From the NCBI GenBank assembly GCA_965601665.1, contig OZ271833.1:1860001-1924000 (forward strand): a stretch of 64,000 nucleotides of DNA, written 5' to 3'. A program made the translations under genes and the position numbers. Below, piece after piece: positions 43,189-52,026 of the stretch; position 1 is the stretch's first letter; the number at the start of each line of letters is the position of its first letter. The notes beneath the pieces are model-generated. The model saw nothing but the letters and a program-made list of their open reading frames with translations, ran no database searches and was not told the origin of the DNA. The stretch comes from JANQNX01 sp965601665. Its GTDB lineage: Bacteria; Pseudomonadota; Gammaproteobacteria; Eutrophobiales; Eutrophobiaceae.

Positions 43189-44196
43189 TTACTGATTGAC
43201 CAGAACCGCCGCGCCCTGCAACTCGCCTGCCCGTAGTTTATCCAGTGCCGTGTTCGCTTCCGGTAATGCAAAGCTTGTCACCTCGGTATGAATCTGCAGT
43301 TGCTCAACAAGCCCCAGGAATGCTTCACCGTCTCTGCGCGTCAGGTTGGCAACCGAACGCACCGTGCGCTCACCCCAGAGAATATCGTAGGGGAATGATG
43401 GAATATCACTCATATGGATACCGGCACAGACCACCATGCCACCTTTCTTAACTGATTTAAGTGCCAGCGGCACCAGTTCGCCTGCTGGCGCATAGAGAAT
43501 GGCTGCGTCCAGTGTCACCGGTGTTGTTTGATCGGTATCGCCTGCCCAGTCAACTCCCAGCTGTTTGGCGAATGCCTGGGATTGTGTATCGCCAGGTCGG
43601 GTGAAGGCATAGATGTGTTTTCCCTGCTGCAGCGCTACCTGGGTAATGATGTGGGCGGCGGCACCAAAACCGTACAGACCAATATGTGTGGCGTCACCCG
43701 TCATGCGGTATGAGCGATAGCCGATCAGGCCAGCGCATAATAGCGGCGCCACGTTTTCGTCGGTCATGGCATTGTTAAGCGGAAACACAAAATGCTGGTT
43801 AGCGATAGTGTACTCGGCATAACCGCCATCAATCTGGTAGCCGGTAAAGCGCGCCTGGTCACACAGGTTTTCCATGCCGCTATCGCAATAGTCGCAGTGC
43901 CCACAGGTATAGCCCAGCCATGGCACCCCGACGCGTTCACCCGGTTTCAGGCCGGTGACGTTGCGACCACATGTCTCGACATAACCCACGATCTCATGGC
44001 CAGGGATCAACGGTAGCTTAGGCTCGGTCAGGTCACCATCACACACATGGAGATCGGTACGGCACACGGCGCAGGCCGAGACTTTAATCAATACTTCATC
44101 ATCACCCGGCTCGGGTATGGGGCAACTGTCGAGCTGTAGCGGGGCATGTTGGCGGTGCAGGCGCATGGCCTGCATTGTCCGGGAATTCACTGTCAT
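43189..44196 (-). CDS. Zinc-dependent alcohol dehydrogenase
   Basis: 335-aa medium-chain dehydrogenase. Catalytic zinc ligands are in C-A-V-C-R-T-D and G-H-E-I-V-G; the structural zinc comes from C-G-H-C-D-Y-C...C. The cofactor fold has G-L-Y-G-F-G-A-A-A-H. It resembles bacterial AdhA-type enzymes that oxidise primary alcohols with NAD. The gene is monocistronic and divergent from the DUF2784 gene. Confidence 0.9.
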   Translation of the reverse strand: MTVNSRTMQAMRLHRQHAPLQLDSCPIPEPGDDEVLIKVSACAVCRTDLHVCDGDLTEPKLPLIPGHEIVGYVETCGRNVTGLKPGERVGVPWLGYTCGHCDYCDSGMENLCDQARFTGYQIDGGYAEYTIANQHFVFPLNNAMTDENVAPLLCAGLIGYRSYRMTGDATHIGLYGFGAAAHIITQVALQQGKHIYAFTRPGDTQSQAFAKQLGVDWAGDTDQTTPVTLDAAILYAPAGELVPLALKSVKKGGMVVCAGIHMSDIPSFPYDILWGERTVRSVANLTRRDGEAFLGLVEQLQIHTEVTSFALPEANTALDKLRAGELQGAAVLVNQ

Positions 44197-44273
44197 ATGG
44201 GTTACGTTCCTTCTGTCTGATATGCAGTCACCGTTTCTACTATGTTGCTTATTAATTTAACTATAGTTGATGC

Positions 44274-44714
44274 ATGGAACAGATGGCAGACCAGGTAATG
44301 TCGCAGCTACCCTACCAGGCACTGGCAGATGCCATCCTGCTTTTTCACCTGACTATTGTGCTATTCGTGATCCTGGGTCTGCCGGTTATCGTGCTTGGCA
44401 ACAAGGCAGGATGGCGCTGGGTCAACAGCCTGCCGTGGCGTATCGCACACCTGCTGGCAATAGCAATCGTGGTCTTGCAGGCGTGGTTGGGACAGTACTG
44501 CGCATTGACCATGTTGGAATCTTACTTGCGCAAACAGGCCGGGCAGACCGGATATGAAACGAGCTTCATTGAGTACTGGGTGCAGCGAATACTCTACTAC
44601 GATGCACCGCTGTGGATATTTGCCGTTGTCTATACAGGTTTCGCGTTACTGGTGGCCTGGGCCTGGTGGCGCTATCCGCCCGGACGTGGAAATAATGACC
44701 GTGCCACGCCGTAG
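44274..44714 (+). CDS. DUF2784 membrane protein
   Basis: 146-aa inner-membrane protein with about four transmembrane helices. Family features include ADAILLFHLTIVLFV in the first helix, the W-R-I-A-H-L loop, Q-A-W-L-G-Q-Y-C-A-L-T and F-I-E-Y-W-V-Q-R. Function unknown. It ends directly against the convergent truncated haemoglobin gene. Confidence 0.82.
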   Translation: MEQMADQVMSQLPYQALADAILLFHLTIVLFVILGLPVIVLGNKAGWRWVNSLPWRIAHLLAIAIVVLQAWLGQYCALTMLESYLRKQAGQTGYETSFIEYWVQRILYYDAPLWIFAVVYTGFALLVAWAWWRYPPGRGNNDRATP

Positions 44715-45125
44715 TCAGGCTTCCCTGTTCATCATATGATTCGCGGTTTGCCTGAATGACTGTAACAGTTGCATTTTGAAAGCACTGTCCAGTTCAAGTG
44801 AATCCAGTGCTTTCTCCATGCAGAGCAGCCACTGGTCTCTTTCCTGTTCACCAATCGGGAACGGCAAATGTCTGGCGCGCAAACGTGGATGACCAAATGC
44901 CGCGATATAACGATCCGGACCACCCATCCAGCCGCTCAGGAACATAAAAAACTTTTCACGCGCACTGCGGGTATCTTTCGGGTGCAGGTCGCGTATGACT
45001 TTGGCCTCCGGCAGTGATTCCATCTCATCATAGAACACCTGCACCAGTTGCTTCAGCCCTTCATCGCCGCCTATGCGCTCAAACGTCGAGGGCGGTCTTT
45101 CCAGTTTCGCTTCTCTCTCATTCAT
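44715..45125 (-). CDS. Group II truncated haemoglobin
   Basis: 136-aa haem protein of the TrHb2 (GlbO/YjbI) type. B10 Tyr is in V-F-Y-D-E-M, the proximal histidine in R-A-R-H-L-P-F, with the G-W-x-G-G-P-D-R-Y and F-G-H-P-R-L-R signatures. ATG 45125 overlaps the L,D-transpeptidase stop by 8 bp, so the two are coupled. The family binds O2 or NO and is linked to stress detoxification; the exact role is open. Confidence 0.9.
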   Translation of the reverse strand: MNEREAKLERPPSTFERIGGDEGLKQLVQVFYDEMESLPEAKVIRDLHPKDTRSAREKFFMFLSGWMGGPDRYIAAFGHPRLRARHLPFPIGEQERDQWLLCMEKALDSLELDSAFKMQLLQSFRQTANHMMNREA

Positions 45126-45609
45126 GGATCGTGACCCTGTCGCCTTCATTAACAAGATCAAACAATTCAACGACAGCGTTGTTAGTCATGCGAATACAAC
45201 CATGCGATCCCGGACAGCCCATATCGATGTCGTCCGGTGAGCCGTGAATATAGATATAGCGTCGATAGGTATCAACATTACCGCCCTTGTTTTTACCTTG
45301 TTCGAGGCCATCCAGCCACAAGATGCGGGTAAGTATCCAGTCACGTTCCGGGTGCAGTTCACGCAACGCCGGCTCATAGATCTCACCGGTGGGCAAGCGT
45401 CCAACAAAAACGGTATTGGCAGGACTGCCAGCGCCAACCTTTTCGGCAATCACGTGTTCACCACGTGGCGTGCATTCACTATCCATCAATTCTCCCGGAC
45501 CATTATTGGCAGTCGACACCGGGTACTGGACGAGCAGCTTGTCGCCCTCGAACAAGGTCAAGGTCTGTTCACTGATGGAGACGTGTATATGTTTGCTCGG
45601 AACTGTCAT
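45118..45609 (-). CDS. L,D-transpeptidase (YkuD/ErfK family) without a visible signal peptide
   Basis: 163-aa enzyme with the YkuD active-site motif I-Y-I-H-G-S...S-H-G-C-I-R-M (catalytic Cys). Such enzymes cross-link peptidoglycan or attach lipoproteins in the periplasm. The N-terminus M-T-V-P-S-K-H-I-H-V is hydrophilic, so export is not explained by this start. It overlaps the peptide-binding lipoprotein gene upstream by 41 bp and the haemoglobin gene downstream. Confidence 0.85.
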   Translation of the reverse strand: MTVPSKHIHVSISEQTLTLFEGDKLLVQYPVSTANNGPGELMDSECTPRGEHVIAEKVGAGSPANTVFVGRLPTGEIYEPALRELHPERDWILTRILWLDGLEQGKNKGGNVDTYRRYIYIHGSPDDIDMGCPGSHGCIRMTNNAVVELFDLVNEGDRVTIHE

Positions 45610-47095
45610 TGGACTTTATGCGTTGTACGGTGATTAGCGAATCAAAATTGCCATCGCTGGCGAGAGTATACCCTGTTATGTCTTGTCTTACTGCGAGCAC
45701 ATTGTCCTCGTACCAGAGGGGGACATAAGGCAACACGTCCCCGAGGTAAGACTGTAACTGCCGGTAAGAGGCTGCCTTATCAGCCAATGTTTGTACTGCC
45801 TCGGCCTGCTCGATCAAGGCATCAACACGGCTATCCTGCAGCCGCCCGCGATTTGCACCCGCAGGCGGGACAGAAGCACTATGGAATACGTAGCGGAAAA
45901 CATCCGGCATCTTCAGGCCTACCCAGGACAGGCTATACATCTGGAAACGACCGTTTTTAATATCGGCATAAAACGTGCCCCAATCATAACTTTGAATATC
46001 CACATCGATCCCCACATCGCGTAACTGACTTTGAATGATGGTCGCCAAACGCAAGCGAAAAGGGTTGTTCGATGTCTTGTAAGAAAGCGTTAGCGGCCGT
46101 GATTCACTATAGCCCAGCTCTGCCAGTAACCGCCGGGCACGGTCGGGGTTGTATGAACTTCCTTCCAGATCAGGATGACCAGCCCAGTGTATCCGTGGCA
46201 GTATCGCGGCGGCCGGCCTGGCACTATCACCCAGCACGAAATGAATAATGGCTTCACGATCGATAGCATGGGCAATTGCCTGTCTTACTTGTAACTGACC
46301 TGTAGTCGCATCCTGCAAGTTAAAGCCGAGATAGGTAAACGTGTCGCCCTCGCGCTTGTGAATGGCAATGGCATCCTGTTCCTTTAACCAGCGTACGACC
46401 TCCGGTGACAAATTGCCCTGTAACAAATCCAGTTCACCACGTAACAATTTCAACGTTCTTACCGTGGGGTCTTTGACCGTTAACAGTTCCAGTGACTGGC
46501 CATCGCTTAACCTGGTTAACAACAGGCGGGATTCGTCAGGCCATTGTTCGAAAATCACTGGCCCACTGCCAACCGGCTGTGTCTGGAAAGGATGTCCAGC
46601 CTGGATCAAAGTTGCTGGCAGGATGCCAATCACCAGGCGTCCCGGGAATAACGGATCGTCCTTGGCGAGAATAAAATCCACGGTCGATTCATCGACAACA
46701 TCGATGCGCGCGATCATGGTAACCGAGCCCCGGTGAGGTGATACCCGTGCCGGGTCGAGCACGGATTCATAGGTCGCTTTAACATCATGAGCGGTGAGTA
46801 CGCTGCCATCATGGAACTGCCTGCCCTGTTGCTGCAGCGTAAACCGGTAATGATCCGGCGCCAGTGTTTCCCAAGTAGCCAGTTGTGGTATCGGCTTAAA
46901 GTGGTCATCGAAATCTACCAGGCTACGATAAAGCAGGCGGGTAATTCGATACGACACTGCATCAGTGGCATAGCGTGGATCCAGCGTCACCGGCGCGGTG
47001 TTCAGACCAAAGGCAATCGAATCCCGCTGCTTGTCGGCACAACCTGTTAATACGAGAACAACTGCAAACAGGCAGAATCGCATATATAAAAGCAT
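45569..47095 (-). CDS. Orphan peptide ABC transporter substrate-binding lipoprotein (SBP family 5)
   Basis: 508-aa extracytoplasmic binding protein. Lipobox L-V-L-T-G-C about 19 residues from the start, then P-V-T-L-D-P-R-Y-A-T-D and the Family 5 peptide-binding core (Y-R-F-T-L-Q-Q, S-Y-N-P-D-R-A-R-R-L-L). No permease or ATPase genes lie nearby. ATG 47095 follows the rlmD stop by 1 nt and has GAG upstream. Its 3' end overlaps the L,D-transpeptidase gene, so binding of a cell-wall peptide is possible but unproven. Confidence 0.85.
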   Translation of the reverse strand: MLLYMRFCLFAVVLVLTGCADKQRDSIAFGLNTAPVTLDPRYATDAVSYRITRLLYRSLVDFDDHFKPIPQLATWETLAPDHYRFTLQQQGRQFHDGSVLTAHDVKATYESVLDPARVSPHRGSVTMIARIDVVDESTVDFILAKDDPLFPGRLVIGILPATLIQAGHPFQTQPVGSGPVIFEQWPDESRLLLTRLSDGQSLELLTVKDPTVRTLKLLRGELDLLQGNLSPEVVRWLKEQDAIAIHKREGDTFTYLGFNLQDATTGQLQVRQAIAHAIDREAIIHFVLGDSARPAAAILPRIHWAGHPDLEGSSYNPDRARRLLAELGYSESRPLTLSYKTSNNPFRLRLATIIQSQLRDVGIDVDIQSYDWGTFYADIKNGRFQMYSLSWVGLKMPDVFRYVFHSASVPPAGANRGRLQDSRVDALIEQAEAVQTLADKAASYRQLQSYLGDVLPYVPLWYEDNVLAVRQDITGYTLASDGNFDSLITVQRIKSNDSSEQTYTRLHQ

Positions 47096-47096
47096 G

Positions 47097-48428
47097 CTAT
47101 TTCTCGAACATAGCAATAGATTCAACATGACTGGTATGCGGAAACATGTCCATGATGCCCGCCGCTATCAACTTGTAACCCTTGTCGTTGACCAGTATGC
47201 CCGCATCGCGTGCCAGTGTAGCCGGGTTACAGGAGACGTAGACGATGCGTTCAATCGATTTGTAGTTCAGGACCGACAGTATTTCCTTTGCGCCGGTGCG
47301 TGGCGGGTCGAGTAATAACTTGTTGTAACGCTGTTGCATGAACGGGTACACCATGTCGTCGGCAGCAAGATCGGCAACGTGATACTCGACATTGCTGATC
47401 CCGTTTGCCGCGGCGTTGGCGCCGGCGCGTTCAATTAGCCCGGCATCGCCTTCTACACCGCTTACCTTGCTGGCCATTGTTGCCATGGGCAACGTGAAGT
47501 TGCCGATACCGCAAAACAGATCCAGCACATCGTCATCGCTATCGAGTTCCAGCAGCGCCAGTGCGCGCTGGATCATGCTGCGATTGATGTCGGTGTTGAT
47601 TTGCGTGAAGTCGGTGGGCAAAAAAGACAAGGTCAGTCCATAGTCTGGCAACGAATAACTCAATGACACTTTCGCTGCCGGATCCAGCGGCGCCACCGTG
47701 TCATAACCACCCGGTTGCAGAAACAGGCGAAAACCATATTGCTGTTCAAACGCGCGCAGTTTATCAAGGTCTTCAGCGGTGAACGGTGTCAGGTGGCGTA
47801 TCACCAACGCGGTATCAGCGTCGGCTACCGCTACCTCGATTTGTGGTACCTGGTTGAAATTCGACAGGCTGTCGATCAGCGCTTGCAACAGGGTCAATTG
47901 TTTACCGACCGCCGGATGCAGCACCTCGCAGGCTCTGATATCGGCGACGAAAGGACTGCCCTTCTCGCGGAAACCGACCATGGTCTTTTCTTTCTTGATG
48001 ACGTGTTTCACCGCCAGCCGCGCTTTATGTCGATAGCCACGGTCAGGGCCGGTCAGTGGTTCCAGTACCGTATCCGTTTTTACCTTACCAACGTGTTCAA
48101 GTTGTTCCATTAATACGCTCTGTTTATGTTCTAGCTGTGCGGCAACACTCATATGTTGCATGCTACAACCACCACAGTAACCAAAATATTCGCAACCGGG
48201 CGTGACGCGTTCACTGCTGGCCTTGAGGATAGTACTGGCAACGCCCTCGTTAAACTTTGCCCGCGTACTGGTATAACTAAACTCAACAGTTTCACCCGGT
48301 AGCGCATTTTCAATAAAGGTGGTTTTGCCGTCGATATGCGCAATACCGCGACCTTCATGCGATATCGCTATGATCTCGGCCTGGAACAGCCCGGCGGGGA
48401 TCCTGCTTCGTCGTCGGCGTTTGCCCAT
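47097..48428 (-). CDS. rlmD: 23S rRNA (uracil-1939-C5)-methyltransferase
   Basis: 443-aa RumA-type enzyme. TRAM domain at the N-terminus (about 10-70), the 4Fe-4S cysteines in C-E-Y-F-G-Y-C-G-G-C with a fourth in R-A-C-E-V-L, SAM motif D-L-F-C-G-I-G-N-F, and the catalytic cysteine in Y-V-S-C-N-P-A-T-L-A-R-D. Starts 12 bp downstream of the exonuclease gene stop. Confidence 0.94.
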   Translation of the reverse strand: MGKRRRRSRIPAGLFQAEIIAISHEGRGIAHIDGKTTFIENALPGETVEFSYTSTRAKFNEGVASTILKASSERVTPGCEYFGYCGGCSMQHMSVAAQLEHKQSVLMEQLEHVGKVKTDTVLEPLTGPDRGYRHKARLAVKHVIKKEKTMVGFREKGSPFVADIRACEVLHPAVGKQLTLLQALIDSLSNFNQVPQIEVAVADADTALVIRHLTPFTAEDLDKLRAFEQQYGFRLFLQPGGYDTVAPLDPAAKVSLSYSLPDYGLTLSFLPTDFTQINTDINRSMIQRALALLELDSDDDVLDLFCGIGNFTLPMATMASKVSGVEGDAGLIERAGANAAANGISNVEYHVADLAADDMVYPFMQQRYNKLLLDPPRTGAKEILSVLNYKSIERIVYVSCNPATLARDAGILVNDKGYKLIAAGIMDMFPHTSHVESIAMFEK

Positions 48429-48440
48429 GTTGAGGGAGTG

Positions 48441-49217
48441 TCAGCCTTGCCAGGCCTGGAGGAATTCCTGCAGATGTGGTTGCGGATCACTTTCCAGCAT
48501 GGTCTTGACCAGTTCACATTCCTGCTCATAGGCGCTGTCGGTCAGGCGACCACGGATAAACTCATAGCGCAGGTAGACGAGGTAGGTATTCAATACATCA
48601 GTTTCGCAGTAGTTACGTATCGCCTCAATGTCACCGGCATTAAAACAGTCCCAGACCTTGTCACCGCTCATCCCCATCTTGCCGGGGAAGCCGAGAATCG
48701 TCGCAATCTGGTCCAGTGGCGCCTTGCACTGCGGCATATAACCTGACAACACGTCCATCAGGTCGGTATGGCGGCTATGAAAACGGGACAGGTAATTGTT
48801 CCACTTGAAGCTGTTATCGTCTTCGCCGTTCTCCCAGTAACGCTGGGCCACTACACCGTGTAGTAATGATCGGTAATGCAAAACCGGTAAATCAAAACCA
48901 CTACCATTCCAGGAAACAATAATTGGTGTATACCGCTCAATGCCCTCGAAGAAGCGTGTGATCAGTTCCTTCTCATCGGCATCGACATCGCCCAGTGACC
49001 AGCAGGTCACCTTGTCCCTGTTACGTAACACCACCGAGATCGCAACAATGCGATGCAGGTAATGGCGCAGGAAGTCTGACTTGCCCTCGGTTTCCTGTCG
49101 ACGCTGGTTAAACATCAGCTCGGCCGCCGCGTCGTTATCCAGCCCTTCCAGGTTATAAAGCCGTTTCCCGGAATCAATATCCGGAACGGTTTCAATATCA
49201 AAGACAAGTATATTCAT
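48441..49217 (-). CDS. Predicted 3'-5' exonuclease related to the PolB exonuclease domain
   Basis: 258-aa DEDDy-type nuclease. Exo I is F-D-I-E-T-V-P near the N-terminus, Exo II is W-N-G-S-G-F-D-L-P, and Exo III is Y-C-E-T-D-V-L-N-T, with the Tyr four residues before the last Asp. Stand-alone proteins of this type are widespread in proteobacteria and their substrate is uncertain. Probably cotranscribed with rlmD. Confidence 0.9.
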   Translation of the reverse strand: MNILVFDIETVPDIDSGKRLYNLEGLDNDAAAELMFNQRRQETEGKSDFLRHYLHRIVAISVVLRNRDKVTCWSLGDVDADEKELITRFFEGIERYTPIIVSWNGSGFDLPVLHYRSLLHGVVAQRYWENGEDDNSFKWNNYLSRFHSRHTDLMDVLSGYMPQCKAPLDQIATILGFPGKMGMSGDKVWDCFNAGDIEAIRNYCETDVLNTYLVYLRYEFIRGRLTDSAYEQECELVKTMLESDPQPHLQEFLQAWQG

Positions 49218-49263
49218 GATTTAGTAATTAGAGTTCATATAGGGTAATTCGATAAACAACAAA

Positions 49264-49710
49264 TTACTCTTCGCCTTCCAGCATCATGCGTGATTTTATT
49301 TCTGCGACATGTTGAATACTTTGGAATAGTTGTTCAGAAATATCCAGGCTTGAGTCATTAAGCAGCTTATTCATCATAAGGTGTTGTTCCAGCACTTCTT
49401 CCGCGTACTCGAGATTCTCAAGGGTTTTATCGATTGCTTTCATACACCAGCCAGGCAATAGTTGTTCGTCATACTTAAAAACTTTCTCATTCAGTATGTT
49501 ATGCCTGCGGTCTTTACGTATCGTTTCCATGAGTTCAAAAACTGTATCGTCTTCAGACTCGATAAATTGCAGGTATCGCTGATTAAAGAAAAACAGGTAG
49601 CCTGTTACCCCTGCTTTTCCATTATTCTCGGAAAACTTATTCGCCATCCTGTTCAGAATAGCATTATTGACATGCCCTACCGATAAGCTGGAATAGATAA
49701 TTGAATTCAT
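49264..49710 (-). CDS. BLUF-domain blue-light sensor, short
   Basis: 148-aa protein. The flavin-site residues Tyr6 (I-I-Y-S-S), Asn30 (E-N-N) and Gln48 (Y-L-Q-F-I-E) have exactly the spacing of Tyr21, Asn45 and Gln63 of AppA (24 and 18 residues). Trp88-x-Met90 sits at the expected beta-5 position, and R-K-D-R-R-H is conserved. The last ~45 residues are a helical cap with no output domain, so it must signal by protein contact. The partner is unknown. Confidence 0.88.
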   Translation of the reverse strand: MNSIIYSSLSVGHVNNAILNRMANKFSENNGKAGVTGYLFFFNQRYLQFIESEDDTVFELMETIRKDRRHNILNEKVFKYDEQLLPGWCMKAIDKTLENLEYAEEVLEQHLMMNKLLNDSSLDISEQLFQSIQHVAEIKSRMMLEGEE

Positions 49711-49799
49711 TATTACGCGTTATTAGCTTAAATATGACTATGTGTTTAATTTCTGTAATCGGTCAGAAGCGAGCATTTTTTATTAATGATACTGCATTT

Positions 49800-50237
49800 T
49801 CAATTATGAATACCGCGTTTATTGTTGTTGTAACTTAAAAATAAAGCAAAACTCACAAGAGCTATTGTTGTAATGTGAAAAATAATCAAAATATCCAAAT
49901 ACTCAACTTGTTCAGATGAAACCGCAAAATCTGCAGGGACATCAATAATCCAGTCGCGCAATATCGTATATAAAAATATTTGACTTATTGCGGCAATATA
50001 AAAGGCATATTTCGCAATGGACCATCCCAGAAAGAATCCAGCAGCTACCACGACATCCAGTACCAAATAGATAATGTCCAGCAATTGCCACTTCACCGGT
50101 GCATCCATCCAGTCAAAACCCGTTAACCCGGCAATATTCATTACATGAACTAACGCACCATATGAATAAAACAAGGCAACAATTCGTAGTATAGATGTTT
50201 GAATTAATTGATAGCTTGATTTCACGATAGTTATCAA
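49800..50237 (-). CDS. Hypothetical four-helix membrane protein
   Basis: 145-aa protein with about four hydrophobic segments (20-40, 50-70, 75-95, 115-138) and no recognised family motif. It lies 89 bp upstream of the BLUF gene on the same strand. The gap between them contains a partial copy (about 49757-49777) of the short flank motif found at 50281 and 51182. Could be native or accessory. Confidence 0.55.
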   Translation of the reverse strand: MITIVKSSYQLIQTSILRIVALFYSYGALVHVMNIAGLTGFDWMDAPVKWQLLDIIYLVLDVVVAAGFFLGWSIAKYAFYIAAISQIFLYTILRDWIIDVPADFAVSSEQVEYLDILIIFHITTIALVSFALFLSYNNNKRGIHN

Positions 50238-50280
50238 TGTTTATAGCGGTTATTTTTGCTATGAGTCGTTATTTCTATAT

Positions 50281-50310
50281 GTCATGATTCGGCCAAAAGC
50301 TAACATTACG
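50281..50310. repeat. Flank motif, copy A
   Basis: GTCATGATTCGGCCAAAAGC (first 20 bp), continuing as TAACATTACG, is nearly identical to 51182-51212; a shorter relative lies at 49757-49777. It lies between the membrane-protein gene and the methyltransferase gene. The adjoining 50311-50400 contains an ATTACGC/GCGTAAT inverted repeat that may be a worn attC, but no R box is convincing. Confidence 0.5.
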
Positions 50311-50400
50311 CTTTCCAAGGACCAATTTTAGCGAAGCTTAATATGCCCCGCGGAGACCCGAAGTCCCGGAGTACACTTGCGTAATCAGTAAGGTGATATG

Positions 50401-51003
50401 CTAGCATTTTTGCAAAACAACACGCGCCCACCTGACTTTTTGTTTGTAAGAAAAAATACTCGGCTGGTTATGTAAATGAAGCAAGCATTTAAAACCGGCT
50501 TTTTCAAATTGTTTAATAGTTAACATGGAATCAGTTGGGTAGACTCGTGTACCCATGCCAGGTGGGCCATTTCTTAGAGAAATTGCGCATTTTCCACCTG
50601 GGGTTATCAGCTTGGCTAAACGGGCAACTGCATGCTGCCTTTCTAATTCATCCAAGTGGTGCCAGACCCCATCAATAAGTACGAATTCAAATTGCTCAGA
50701 TTCTCGACATAAGCTATTCATGTAAGGAAGGCTGTCGTTGAGCCAACGAATTGATTGATTTCTATAAGTCTCTTTTGCTGCGTCCAGGAATACTGAAATA
50801 GGCTCTAATGCAGTAACCAGGAACCCCATGCATGCAAGAGCAGCTGCATTTTGCCCGGCGCCGGAACCAGCATCCAGTATATTGGCAGGAAGATCGGGTA
50901 AAAAAGGGACAAAATCTTTACAAACCTCGTCGAAATCTAAATTTTGACTGCTTTTAATAAAGTGCTCTGTAAAATTTTCATAGCCTTCAGTTCCTGCGAC
51001 CAT
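50401..51003 (-). CDS. Class I SAM-dependent methyltransferase (accessory)
   Basis: 200-aa methyltransferase with motif I N-I-L-D-A-G-S-G-A-G-Q-N, acidic A-L-E-P, and motif IV F-V-L-I-D-G-V-W-H-H-L. ATG 51003 is preferred, with AGAGAA upstream; the longer TTG reading from 51039 would start inside the leader repeat. Related proteins are often cassette-borne, and the gene is framed by repeats shared with the neighbouring unit. Substrate unknown. Confidence 0.78.
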   Translation of the reverse strand: MVAGTEGYENFTEHFIKSSQNLDFDEVCKDFVPFLPDLPANILDAGSGAGQNAAALACMGFLVTALEPISVFLDAAKETYRNQSIRWLNDSLPYMNSLCRESEQFEFVLIDGVWHHLDELERQHAVARLAKLITPGGKCAISLRNGPPGMGTRVYPTDSMLTIKQFEKAGFKCLLHLHNQPSIFSYKQKVRWARVVLQKC

Positions 51004-51028
51004 CGCTGATTCTCTGTTCACTTCGCTA

Positions 51029-51122
51029 GTGATTAACAAGCCTCCCCAGTTCCCGTTGATTTTCCCGTATATGTGTCCCTGCTACGCAACATATCATCCC
51101 AAACCCATGTAAAACGTGTCCG
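51029..51122 (-). repeat. Leader repeat, copy 2
   Basis: 94-bp copy upstream of the methyltransferase gene, closest to copy 3 at its gene-proximal end (GTGATTAACAAGCC) and to copy 1 in the TATATGTGT and ATCATCCCAAA blocks. About 36 bp further out lies GCTTTGCGTCGTAAG (51159-51173), also matched beyond copy 3. Confidence 0.6.
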
Positions 51123-51181
51123 ATAATTCATAAATACAAATATTACTCAAAAATTGCTGCTTTGCGTCGTAAGTAGTATCA

Positions 51182-51212
51182 GTCATGGTTCGGCCAGAAG
51201 CGGACATTAACG
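51182..51212. repeat. Flank motif, copy B
   Basis: GTCATGGTTCGGCCAGAAGC (first 20 bp), continuing as GGACATTAACG; matches copy A with few differences. Its last bases form the R' end of attC-like site 7. Confidence 0.5.
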
Positions 51213-51264
51213 TCACGCTAACTTGCGCGAGGTACGAGCGTGGATGTCAAGTGAATTGTTAGGG
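51205..51264 (-). other. attC-like site 7
   Basis: 60 bp. In cassette orientation it starts CCCTAACAATTCACTTGA, very like classical attC sites, and has CACGCT/AGCGTG arms. It ends with GTTAATG, an imperfect R' box. The stop codon of the upstream gene (TAA at 51261-51259) lies inside R''. Confidence 0.7.
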
Positions 51265-52008
51265 TTTTTTGTCATCAAGGTTAAAGAAAAAAGGTAGTTT
51301 GAATTCATCCAACTGTTCTTTTACTTCAATATCGTGATTTTTGTATTCGAAATCTTCCCAGCTTTTACCTAGCCTTAATATAAATATTTGCGCTAAGCCG
51401 TAGCCTAAGAATTGAATCATACTTCCACTAACAGATACCAAATCACCGATAATTTTATCCATTGCCTCCTGTGGCTTGTCGCAATCGGTTTTACCAAGCA
51501 TAGAAAAGGAAATTAATTCCTCCGAGAAATGATGTAACGTGTTTGCATAGCCTGGACCAAGAATTAGTTTAAACTTCTTTTTGTCATCAAAGGGAGTGAG
51601 AATATCTTTCATATGATGAGAAACATAATGAAATGAGTACTGATTTCTAATTGTGGAAATGAGATTATTTTTTCCAAAATATTGTTTCAATTTTTTTAAT
51701 GAATCTTTCCCTTCTTCTGGCAATTGTGGTTCTATTTCTTTTGAAAGTTTACTTGCAAAAAAGTCTCTTTCTAACATCCGCCAAGCTTCGAATGTCTTGC
51801 CAATAAATATTCTTGCTACGATCATTGATTGTGCAACCATACCAGAATTGTTTACCTCTTTCGTATCTGTGTCCGATACAATAAGAAGCAATTTATTTAA
51901 AAATGATAATTCATTACAAGCATGACCAAATTGAAGTACTAGAGTCCTTTCTAATTCTGGCAAGTCTTCCAGCTGGTTTTTGGTAATTGTAATTTCAGAT
52001 ACTTCCAA
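51259..52008 (-). CDS. Hypothetical helical protein (cassette gene)
   Basis: 249-aa soluble, mainly helical, Lys/Glu/Phe-rich protein with no recognised motif. A+T-richer than the housekeeping genes around it. The start is TTG at 52008, just after a GTTAGGG R'-like box; no ATG fits better. A Y-H-Y-V-S-H-H-M stretch in the middle is the only notable polar cluster. Its C-terminus is encoded into attC-like site 7, as expected for a gene cassette. Confidence 0.68.
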   Translation of the reverse strand: MEVSEITITKNQLEDLPELERTLVLQFGHACNELSFLNKLLLIVSDTDTKEVNNSGMVAQSMIVARIFIGKTFEAWRMLERDFFASKLSKEIEPQLPEEGKDSLKKLKQYFGKNNLISTIRNQYSFHYVSHHMKDILTPFDDKKKFKLILGPGYANTLHHFSEELISFSMLGKTDCDKPQEAMDKIIGDLVSVSGSMIQFLGYGLAQIFILRLGKSWEDFEYKNHDIEVKEQLDEFKLPFFFNLDDKKP

Positions 52009-52026
52009 GTTTTATAACCCTAACTT

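Noticed and set aside
50311..50400. attC site after the accessory methyltransferase gene
   Set aside because: Only a distant ATTACGC/GCGTAAT inverted repeat is present; neither R'' nor R' core box is recognisable, so it is not listed as attC.
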